From: JBBRYK01 sp038237665
Lineage (GTDB): Bacteria; Actinomycetota; Thermoleophilia; Gaiellales; Gaiellaceae
Reading direction: 5' to 3'
Assembly: GCA_038237665.1 (NCBI GenBank)
Contig: JBBRYK010000033.1
Coordinates: forward strand, 1-26,614
DNA length: 26,614 nucleotides
The translations under genes were made by a program, and so were the position numbers. The stretch's first letter is position 1. Each line of letters starts with the position of its first letter. Below, one piece after another: positions 1-6,521 of the stretch. The notes below the pieces were generated by a model. That model saw only the letters and a list, made by a program, of their open reading frames with translations. It was not told the origin of the DNA and did not search any database.

Positions 1-25
1 CAGTCATCCTTGCCTCTTCGGCCAT
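1..25 (-). CDS. 5' end of a gene leaving the window
   Basis: Only the first eight codons are visible, reading MAEEARMT, before the gene runs off the left edge. The start is chosen because a good Shine-Dalgarno sequence (GAGGAG on the minus strand, plus-strand positions 33-38) lies seven bases upstream of the ATG. It follows the cupin gene on the same strand by about 100 bases, so it may be the last member of the same gene group or have its own promoter. Nothing can be said about the product. Confidence 0.55.
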
Positions 26-77
26 CGTGGTGCTCCTCTCATCGATTCGTGGATGAACCGACGAGTCTGGGACCCGC

Positions 78-106
78 GGTGGCCGAACTACCCTCGCTCG
101 GCCGCC
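78..106 (-). terminator. Stem-loop between cupin gene and next gene
   Basis: A nine-base-pair stem with one G-U pair (78-86 with 98-106, core GGCCGA/TCGGCC) and an 11-base loop lies just after the cupin stop codon at 128 and before the next start at 25. There is no clear T-run. It could be a terminator for the cupin gene or a leader structure of the downstream gene. Confidence 0.35.
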
Positions 107-127
107 ATGGGCGCAGTTACACCACTT

Positions 128-565
128 CTACCGACATGACCTTCGCCAGAACGTCCAGCGGTACCCATGCGGCGCACCTAGGTACGTGACGACGATCTGG
201 ACGGGCTTGTCCGTCTCGTTGCGGGCCAAGTGGACGTGGCCCTTCTGTTCGATGAACCCCTGCCCGGCGGAGTAGTGCTGTGGCGAGCAGCTCGCAACGG
301 AGCTGTCATAGAGGGTGAGCGTCCCGGAAAGCACGGCGACCGCGACTGCACCGCGGTGGTAGTGCCAGCCGAGGTTGCCGTGCGGTACCACCTTCGCCTT
401 CACGAAGACGAGGTCGCTCGGCTTCGTAACCCGGATCGTGTACGGCTTCGCGACGCTCGCCCCGCCCAGGATGGTCGGCACGATCGGCGAGGGGGCTACG
501 CCGGCCGCTAGCGATGCGCCCGCGGCCACAAGCGCGCTGGACGAAAGAGCAATGATCAGTCTCAT
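128..565 (-). CDS. Exported single-domain cupin protein
   Basis: 145 aa. The N-terminus MRLIIALSSSALVAAGASLA is a typical signal peptide, so the protein is probably secreted. The rest is one cupin barrel: a GNLGWHYHRG stretch (about residues 65-74) gives the first metal-binding histidines, followed by a GTLTLYD strand and a second motif around GQGFIEQKGHVHLA (about residues 100-113). Cupins of this size bind a metal or small ligand; substrate is unknown. The ATG at 565 is preferred over the upstream in-frame ATG at 709, because the latter gives an arginine-rich leader over the neighbouring gene while 565 is followed at once by the signal peptide. An AAAGGAG sits at 579-585, a rather long 13 bases away. 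It is 38 bases downstream of the secreted-protein gene, so the two probably share a transcript. Confidence 0.82.
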   Translation of the reverse strand: MRLIIALSSSALVAAGASLAAGVAPSPIVPTILGGASVAKPYTIRVTKPSDLVFVKAKVVPHGNLGWHYHRGAVAVAVLSGTLTLYDSSVASCSPQHYSAGQGFIEQKGHVHLARNETDKPVQIVVTYLGAPHGYRWTFWRRSCR

Positions 566-603
566 CTTCAACGACGTTCTCCTTTCCGTTATCCGGTGGC
601 GGC

Positions 604-1089
604 TCAGGAGGAGCGACGCCATGGGTGTGGTGTGAAGGTGATGACGCGCGATCCGCACCCATCGCTGCCGATCAGCCGGAAGCGGAGCGAACCGTTGTGG
701 TACGTCCACCGATATGTGGCGCCGACGGTGCAGGTTCCCTCTGCCGTCGTCTTGGCGAAGATCATCCGGTCGCCGCGAAACGAAACTGGCCCACCTTCGA
801 ATGAGGGGGTGTTCGCGACGCCGTCGAGGGGGTTCCAGACCTTCAGGTGGTGGCCCGGGCCGATGCGGAGGTGCCAGGTCCCGTTCGTCTGCTCGTCCTT
901 CTCCGTGAAGTGGGCTGTGTACAGTGCGACGAGTCGTGCGGGCGCGGGTTGTCCCGCAGGAGGCGTGGCGAGCGGGCCGACTGCGCGTGCTGTCGAGGCA
1001 ACGCTCGTCGACGCCGCGGCGGCGATGAGCGCGAGCGCCAGCACCGTAAGGCCCGCCGAGCGCCCGAGGCTGCTCGTAGATGGTCTCAA
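604..1089 (-). CDS. Secreted beta-rich protein, lipocalin-like, unknown function
   Basis: 161 aa. A hydrophobic signal segment (about residues 12-30, LTVLALALIAAAAS) is followed by a domain rich in short beta strands: LVALYTAHFTEKDE, GTWHLRIGPG, VSFRGDRMIF, GATYRWTYH, SLRFRLIGSDGC and a final HPW. The arrangement resembles small lipocalin/calycin-like secreted proteins common in actinobacteria; this is fold-level resemblance only. Two cysteines (in EGTCTV and SDGCGS) could form a disulfide. The start is a TTG at 1089 with AAAGGAG at 1096-1102, six bases upstream, which directly precedes the signal peptide. The longer in-frame ORF from 1314 would give a charged, arginine-rich leader and is rejected. 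The TTG overlaps the stop of the upstream small gene as TTGA, implying translational coupling. Confidence 0.75.
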   Translation of the reverse strand: MRPSTSSLGRSAGLTVLALALIAAAASTSVASTARAVGPLATPPAGQPAPARLVALYTAHFTEKDEQTNGTWHLRIGPGHHLKVWNPLDGVANTPSFEGGPVSFRGDRMIFAKTTAEGTCTVGATYRWTYHNGSLRFRLIGSDGCGSRVITFTPHPWRRSS

Positions 1090-1385
1090 GAGGATCTCCT
1101 TTCGGTTCGTCGGCCGAGCGGAGCGGGCGGGCAGGGATCGATGCGCTTCACACGTGCGGTATCGCGGAGGAGCCTCGGCACAAGGGTCCACGCATCGTTC
1201 TCGTCCGTGACCTTCGCGATGATCCACGTCGTGTGCGTCCCGTCTCCGCAGCCGCAATACGTGCGGCGAGAGTCGTTTCCGACGCCGCCTGTAGCGAGCT
1301 GGGCTGCCAAACATTCCTCTGGCGAGTGAGGCACCTCGATCAGGTACTCGCTCAGTTCTGCCTGCGTCGGCGGTGCGTCTGACAC
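1086..1385 (-). CDS. Small ferredoxin-like-fold hypothetical protein
   Basis: 99 aa with no signal peptide or membrane segment. It reads YLIEVPHSPEECLAAQ near residue 14 and then CGCGDGTHTTWIIAKVTDE and LVPRLLRDTARV near the end. This matches in outline a family of about 90-residue actinobacterial hypothetical proteins with an E-x-P-H-x-x-E-E-C start, a W/C-G-C-x-x-G-x-H-T centre and a hydrophobic LRD-x-A-R-V end, probably an alpha/beta ferredoxin-like barrel. That assignment is from memory of the pattern, not a search. The last 15 residues are basic and may be less conserved. Its TGA stop overlaps the TTG start of the next gene by four bases. No function can be given. Confidence 0.7.
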   Translation of the reverse strand: MSDAPPTQAELSEYLIEVPHSPEECLAAQLATGGVGNDSRRTYCGCGDGTHTTWIIAKVTDENDAWTLVPRLLRDTARVKRIDPCPPAPLGRRTERRSS

Positions 1386-1408
1386 TCCCGTCCTCTCGAC
1401 TCGTTCAG

Positions 1409-1424
1409 TCCCGCGTTTGCGGGA
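1409..1424 (-). terminator. Short hairpin downstream of luxR remnant
   Basis: A perfect six-base-pair stem TCCCGC/GCGGGA with loop GTTT lies between the stop of the LuxR remnant (1436) and the start of the next gene (1385). There is no T-run, so it could end transcription of the regulator or mark the leader of the small operon. Confidence 0.4.
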
Positions 1425-1435
1425 TCTCGGAGAAG

Positions 1436-3420
1436 CTAGGACGGCGGCATCTGGGCCGAAACTCCCGAATCAGTGCTGTTTGAACTCTGGTGCGGTCGGA
1501 GTTTCCGCGCGAGTTCAGTCCGGGAGCGGATCCCGAGCTCGCGGTAGACCCGCTTCAGGTATGCCTGGACGGTATTCACGCTCAGGTAGGCAGAAGCCGC
1601 AATCTCGCGGTTGGTGAGACCATCGGCCGCGAGCTCGGCGACTCGCCGCTCGGTCGGCGTCAGCCCCGAAACGCGAGGCTGTCGTCCGCCGATGCGCGAC
1701 AATTCCTCGCCAACGCGGTCGTGCCAGAGCGTCGCGCCGAGCCGAGCCGCTCGAAGAGCGCTCCTGCTCCTGTCAGTGACTCACGTGATGCACGCCGCTG
1801 TTTGAGCCGGCGCTGCGCGCGGCCCAGGGCGAAGAGGTTCCGCGCGTGCTCGAACGGCTCTTGCCCGCGCTCGGAGAGACGAACGGCGCGAACGAGGTCG
1901 TCAAGCGCCGTCTCGGTCTCGCCCGCCGTCAACGAGATGAGCCCTCGGCAGCGCACGAATGCCTGTGCGGTCCACGCTCGGTCGAGCAGTACGTGGCGGC
2001 GTGCGCCGAGCTTGGCGAGCGTTGCCCGCGCCGCCTCGAGCTGTCCGAGCGCAAGGAGCGCTTCGGCATCGTCGGCCAAGAAGCGAAACCAGCCGCTCTC
2101 TTGCACGGGCCCGAGGGGGACGTGCTCATTCAGAGGAGCGAGGACAGCGTGCGCGGATTCGGGATCGCCTAGCGATAGCTCGAGCAGCCCCACAGCCGGA
2201 TCGGTGTTCGCAAGGAGCGGATCTAAATCCGTGCGTGCGATCAGCTCGTCGGCCTCGCGCGCCCGCGCGCGGACCTCGGCGGCGTTCCCGCGCAGGGCAT
2301 CGACAAGCGTCACCACCATCAGCATGAAGAGCCGCTGGGCGAGCTGGCCGGTGCCCAGCGTCGACAGGTAGCCCTCCCGCGCATGCTCCGCGGCCTCTTC
2401 CCACCGACCGGCCCGGATTTCGGCGAGACTGAGCGTCGAGAGCACGATCGCCAGCGACCCTTCGGAACCGCGCTCGCGTAACCGCTCGTGGAGGTCGGCG
2501 AGCACCGCGCGCGCGTGCTCGGTCTCGCCCTTGCCCATTAGGAGCTGCGCGTAGATGCGGAGTGGATGCGAGCGTCCGATCGGAAGGTCGCCCCCGCTTT
2601 CGCTGAGCGAGAGCGCGCGCTGGATGTGGGCCCAGCCGCCGGGGCCTTTGCGCGCCTCGAAGAGGGCGGCGCTCGCGAGCGCCCCGACGAGCGCGGGCAC
2701 GTCTTCCTGGCGTTCCGCAAGCCTCACTGCAGCCCGCGCGTGCTTCGCCGCGTTCGGCGTGCTGCCGCGGAACTCCCACGTCCACGCCAGCACCTCGTCG
2801 ATTCCGGCCGGCGTGTCGCCCGCGCCCCCTGCGGCTGTTCGCGCCTGCTCGAGTGCAGCCGTCGCACCCGCGATGTCGCCGCCCAGCAGCCGCGTCACGC
2901 CGAGCCGGGTGCCTGCTTGCACGCGCAAAACGAGGGTCGGGCTCTCGTTCACAACGCGCTCGAAGAGCTCGCGTGCGCGGTCGGTGTCGCCCGACTCGAG
3001 GTGCCGTTCGGCCGCCTCTAAGCGTCTGACGGCGAGCCTCTCCTCGTCGCCGGCCGGGGTGAGGAGGGCGGCGCGCTCGAGGAGCTCTGCGGCAGCCTCC
3101 GGCGAGCCGCGGAACCTCGCCCGGCGAGCTGCCTCGTCGAGGGCAGCCGCCACCTCGGGATCAGGCCCGGTCGCGGCGAGCGCAAGGTGCCTCGCGCGCT
3201 CCTCAAGGTCCTCAGTCGCGGCGGCCAGGCGGGCGTGGACGCCTCTGCGTTTTCCCGCGGACGCCTCCGAGTAGACGACCGAGCCGAGCAACGGATGCGT
3301 GAACCGCACCCGTTCACCCTCGATCTCGATGATCCCGGCGGCCAGCGCCTCCTCGAGCGCGTCGCTCGCTTCGGCCTTTGCTTCGAGGCGGCGGCCGAAG
3401 GCCGTGCATGCTGCTGCCCG
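1436..3420 (-). pseudogene. LuxR-family regulator remnant: ATPase half missing, HTH frameshifted
   Basis: The open frame from about 3420 to 1660 encodes the part following the ATPase in large LuxR (LAL/MalT-like) regulators. It opens with EGERVRFTHPLLGSVVYSEA, the hallmark of the end of the ATPase region, and continues with alanine-rich TPR-like helices to LFERLG. The C-terminal LuxR helix-turn-helix (LTPTERRVAELAADGLTNREIA, then VNTVQAYLKRVYRELGIRSR) lies in another frame, 1702-1436. Reading through, the family-like sequence LGSAR-TLWHDRVGEELSRIGGR is restored by adding one base near 1730-1735. Upstream, the frame is stopped by a TAG at 3421-3423 and I find no Walker A motif, so the N-terminal sensor/ATPase half (normally several hundred residues) is absent. 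Intact members are cytoplasmic signal-responsive activators. This copy is probably non-functional, or the frameshift is a sequence error on a truncated gene. Confidence 0.8.
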
Positions 3421-3542
3421 CTACAGCGGCAGAACGCCGGCGAGCCCCGATGCCCCGACCCTGCCGTCAACCATTTTCCGCGGGTGTCGGACCATCTCTG
3501 CAACTTGCTCGGCGACCACCCGGAAGAGCGCCGGTCCCTCGC

Positions 3543-3817
3543 TTAGTGACGCAGCTCGTAGACCCCGCGTTGGACGCGGTTGAAGCGGCCGTCACCGCCG
3601 AGTGTTAGGCGGAGAGGATGCCCTTGACCGAAGACCAGCGCAGTGGCCTGTCGAGCAGCCCGTTTGCCTCGCTGTAGATCTCCGCAGCTCTCATCGGCCG
3701 CCCCGCGGTCCGGAGCACTGACGTGATCGTCTCAGGCACGGGAGCCGGCTTGAAGGCGCCGGACGAGGGCGCCGCGGGCTCTCGAAGGCCTTCTCGAGGA
3801 GGCGTCGCTGAGCTCGT
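3543..3817 (-). pseudogene. Winged-helix DNA-binding domain remnant with frameshift
   Basis: The minus-strand frame open from 3817 reads PETITSVLRTAGRPMRAAEI, then a serine-valine-lysine step (WSSVKGILSA), before TAA at 3605-3607. In the next frame the sequence continues immediately as GDGRFNRVQRGVYELRH and stops at 3543. Together these make the shape of a known actinobacterial winged-helix domain that runs from a GRPM-x-x-x-EI helix through SSVK to a closing F-x-R-V-x-R-G-x-Y-x-L wing. One missing base near 3607 would join the halves. The N-terminal part is a proline/alanine-rich linker and no proper start is visible, so this is the tail of a longer, lost gene. Such domains occur in regulators and in mobile-element or restriction-associated proteins; which applies is unknown. 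Confidence 0.55.
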
Positions 3818-3830
3818 TTAGCATGATTAG

Positions 3831-3923
3831 CAGCCTTTTATCAGTTGCAAAGGGGTTCGGTACACCGAGTCCCGCGTGTCCACGCTCGCGGAGCTCAAGA
3901 CGCGACTGGAGGAGATGCGATGA
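3831..3923 (+). pseudogene. C-terminal remnant of an ArsR-type regulator
   Basis: An open frame ends in KGVRYTESRVSTLAELKTRLEEMR and a TGA that overlaps the ATG of the AHSA1 gene as ATGA. ArsR repressors that pair with AHSA1/SRPBCC genes typically end in a wing with VRY followed by a short helix with A-x-L-K-x-x-L-E, and they are normally joined to the AHSA1 gene by exactly this overlap. The helix-turn-helix is absent upstream, so only the tail remains, apparently with an internal deletion between the wing and the last helix. The identification rests on this short match plus the gene order. Confidence 0.45.
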
Positions 3924-4382
3924 CGGCCATGACTGCGCAGACGACACAGGTGTACTCCGTCTTCATCAAGGCGGCGCCCGAGCGGGTGTGGGACGCGATC
4001 ACGAAGCCAAGAGTTCACCGAGAAGTACTTTCACGGCGTCGCGATCGAGACGACGCCGGTAGAGCGTCGTTCGTACCAAGGGGGCGAGCTGAAGATCGTG
4101 CAGGAGGTCCTCGAGTACGAGCCCCCGCGGAGGCTCGTGCACAGCTGGATCTCGTACTACGACGCGGAGATGGCGGCGGAGGAGCCGAGCCGCGTCACCT
4201 GGGAGCTCGAGCCGCAGGAGGACGGGACGACGCTGCTCGCGGTCGTCCACGACAAGCTCGAGGGCGCGCCGAAGACGGCCGAGGGCGTCGCCGGCACCGG
4301 CTGGATGTACGTGCTCAGCGGCCTGAAGACGCTGCTCGAGACCGGCCGGCCGCTCGCCGAGACGGGAGGGGAGGGAGCATGA
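3920..4382 (+). pseudogene. AHSA1/SRPBCC-domain protein, frameshifted
   Basis: About 154 residues when the frames are joined. The first frame gives the SRPBCC opening VYSVFIKAAPERVWDAITKP; the second resumes at 4011 with EFTEKYFHGVAIET and runs through the EVLEYEPPRRLVHSW strand, the VTWELEPQEDGTTLLAVVHD strand and the C-terminal helix (GWMYVLSGLKTLLETGRPL). The join needs removal of one base at about 4008-4010 (an extra A), or addition of two. The family forms a helix-grip hydrophobic pocket; members beside ArsR genes are often called activator of Hsp90 ATPase homologues, without a firm substrate. The start follows an ATGA overlap with the ArsR remnant. After the TGA, an ATGA-linked nine-codon ORF (4379-4408) may be the stub of a third gene. 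Confidence 0.8.
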
Positions 4383-4467
4383 ACGGCATCCCCACCTTCT
4401 ACGGATAGGTGAGCGAGACCGCGTCGCCGCCGCTGCCGTCCGCGGCGAGTGCGGGAGCTGGCTCTGC

Positions 4468-4520
4468 CTGAACCGGGTCCGCATCTTCGGCATCGGTGTG
4501 ATACAAGCGGCCCGGTTCAG
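4468..4520. repeat. 10-bp inverted repeat upstream of the secreted propeller gene
   Basis: CTGAACCGGG at 4468-4477 is repeated in inverted orientation as CCCGGTTCAG at 4511-4520, with 33 bases between the arms. It lies in the 164-base gap between the AHSA1 remnant and the GTG start at 4547, so it may be an operator, a long hairpin, or a terminator for the upstream genes. Nothing else is recognisable in this gap. Confidence 0.4.
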
Positions 4521-4546
4521 ATCGTGAGCCCAAAGGGGGGGTTGAT

Positions 4547-6334
4547 GTGAAGAGAGCGACAGCAGTGGCAACCGCAACCATCTCGGCGGTGATGGTTGCC
4601 GTGGTGGTTTTGTCTGCGGCGGCGTCCAATGGCGTGGTGCCGCCGCAGGGGCTCCAGTCGGATGGCAGCTTCGCCGCAAGCTACGCCGTCGGGGGCGTGA
4701 GGAATGTCTCGGCGACGACGCAGAAGACGAGTTGTTACAGGCCGGAGGTCGCGTACTTCGGGGTGCTGCCGGCGACGGCAGGGTACCCCGGCGGCGGGAG
4801 TACGACATGCCCGCCGGCGGTGCCGACAACTCTGGAGGATTTGGGGCCTTATGACGACACGCAGGATGCTGCTGGTGCGAGCAATCCGGTCATGCTCGTG
4901 AAGGATCATTCCGAATCCGATATCCGCGTCGACCCGAAGGATTCTCGGCACCTGATCGGCCAGAGCAAGTGGATCGTGAATGCCGAGGGGTATAACCATC
5001 TGCTTGGGTTCTACGAGTCGTGGGACGGCGGCGTCACCTGGCCGGCCCAGGGTCATGTGCCGGGATACGAGGGCTGGACTGATAACACCGATCCGGTCGG
5101 TGCCTTCGATCCTTGGAGCAACTTCTACTCGCTCGTCCTCGCCTACAACTTCTTCTACGACAAGAACGGCGGCCACGTCTACAACAACGGCACAAACCAG
5201 ACGAACCCGACCGTGCCTCCGGAGGCGGTAGCCGTCTCGGTCAGACCACATGGGGCGACGGATCCGAAAACGTGGATCACGAAGCACAACGACAAGCCCG
5301 ATTACGTGATGACGGCGAAGAACGCCAACACATCCGATCCCGACAAGCAGTGGATCGTGATCGACACCAACGAAGCGAGCCCCTGTTATCGAACCGTGTA
5401 CGCGATGTACACGGTGTTCGTCTTCAACCCGTCGTACGTCTTCCTCTCGACGGCGCGGGCGAACGCAAACGGCACGCACAGCGACTGGTCGGCCCCGCAG
5501 ACCCTGCCGACACGTGCTGGTAAGCCGTGGGATTCTTACCTGCTCCCTCATGTCGCGCCCGACGGGACTGTCTACACAACCGTCACCAACGGCCCACCGA
5601 AGCAGGGGTTCTCAACCTCTGACATCGATCTGATCTACTCCAGCGACTGCGGCAAGACGTGGCAGGGGCCGCTCCCGGTCGTCAAGGGCATCTCCGTGCC
5701 GACCTACCAGAACACCACCTTCCGCGAGGGCATCGTGAACACGTTCGCGGTCGGGAGCCACGAAGTCGGGCAGAAGACATATCCGCTCTATGTGGCCTAT
5801 GAGGACGGGTCGAGTGGCGTGTCGAACATCTGGCTGACGGCTTCCTACGACCGCGGCTTGACCTGGACGCAGCGGCAACTTGTCAACGACAACGTGGCGC
5901 CGGTGGACGAGTTGCAACCGAACCTGACGGTCGATTCGGCCAGCGGCAAGGTGGCGGTCGGGTTCTACGACCGGCGGTTGAACTGTCCCCCGTCGTGGGG
6001 TGACGATCCGGCTGCCGCAGGGCTCCAGTGGGACCCGAACCAGCCGTACAACGCGTCCAACTACTGCGTCAACACGGCGATCCAGTTCTACGATCAGCGG
6101 CTGACGCCGATCGGCCACAACATCCGCGTATCTGCGCACACCTGGGATCCGCAGCTGAACGCCCCCCACCCGGGCTGCATCAGCTGCCGCAGCACCTTCA
6201 TCGGCGACTACTTTGGCATCGACTCCAACGGCGACGCGATCTACACGACGTCAGTGTCAACCTACGATTACTCCGGCGAGAACCCCTCGAACTACCAGCA
6301 GCAGATCGTCGCCCGCGTAGCGATTCCTAGCTAG
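4547..6334 (+). CDS. Secreted Asp-box beta-propeller protein (sialidase fold)
   Basis: 595 aa, exported: KR then a hydrophobic stretch to about residue 26 (SAVMVAVVVLSAAAS). Three Asp-box motifs (S-x-D-x-G-x-T-W) are visible: SWDGGVTW (158-165), SSDCGKTW (365-372) and SYDRGLTW (433-440). Asp boxes are characteristic of sialidase/BNR propellers. I cannot find the arginine triad and nucleophilic tyrosine arrangement needed to claim a true neuraminidase, so the activity is open: glycan hydrolase, lyase or binding protein. The region around 140-200, with many aromatic residues, is likely part of the ligand face. The GTG start at 4547 follows a G-rich AAAGGGGGGG at 4532-4541. It stands alone, with an inverted repeat before it and a strong hairpin after it. 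Unlike the genes just upstream, its reading frame is intact. Confidence 0.85.
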   Translation: MKRATAVATATISAVMVAVVVLSAAASNGVVPPQGLQSDGSFAASYAVGGVRNVSATTQKTSCYRPEVAYFGVLPATAGYPGGGSTTCPPAVPTTLEDLGPYDDTQDAAGASNPVMLVKDHSESDIRVDPKDSRHLIGQSKWIVNAEGYNHLLGFYESWDGGVTWPAQGHVPGYEGWTDNTDPVGAFDPWSNFYSLVLAYNFFYDKNGGHVYNNGTNQTNPTVPPEAVAVSVRPHGATDPKTWITKHNDKPDYVMTAKNANTSDPDKQWIVIDTNEASPCYRTVYAMYTVFVFNPSYVFLSTARANANGTHSDWSAPQTLPTRAGKPWDSYLLPHVAPDGTVYTTVTNGPPKQGFSTSDIDLIYSSDCGKTWQGPLPVVKGISVPTYQNTTFREGIVNTFAVGSHEVGQKTYPLYVAYEDGSSGVSNIWLTASYDRGLTWTQRQLVNDNVAPVDELQPNLTVDSASGKVAVGFYDRRLNCPPSWGDDPAAAGLQWDPNQPYNASNYCVNTAIQFYDQRLTPIGHNIRVSAHTWDPQLNAPHPGCISCRSTFIGDYFGIDSNGDAIYTTSVSTYDYSGENPSNYQQQIVARVAIPS

Positions 6335-6343
6335 GCCTCTCGC

Positions 6344-6377
6344 GCTCCGGGGCCGACCCGCTGGTCGGCCCCGGAGC
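6344..6377 (+). terminator. Perfect 15-bp GC-rich hairpin
   Basis: GCTCCGGGGCCGACC (6344-6358) pairs perfectly with 6363-6377 around the four-base loop CGCT. It begins ten bases after the stop of the propeller gene and lies before the convergent end of the HD-GYP gene at 6522, so it can act on both transcripts. No T-run follows, as is common in high-GC actinobacteria. The remaining bases to 6521 hold nothing I recognise. Confidence 0.85.
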
Positions 6378-6521
6378 ATCCGTCGCTCGATCCAGAACCG
6401 CCTCGCCGCGCAGTCACGGCCGATGCGGTTCGCCTCCTCCCTCTGTGGTTCGGCGCCGCTCTCGACGCCGAGGGTGAGACGAGTGTGCGCCTCGGAAGCC
6501 CGGGCGTCATCGGCGAACGCC

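Noticed and set aside
4379..4408. Nine-codon ORF (MNGIPTFYG) linked by ATGA to the AHSA1 gene.
   Set aside because: Too short to support as a gene; recorded only as a possible stub of a lost third gene.
4001..4829. Minus-strand ORF opposite the AHSA1 gene and the propeller start.
   Set aside because: Low-complexity Pro/Ser/Arg composition; the plus strand shows clear AHSA1 and signal-peptide sequences.
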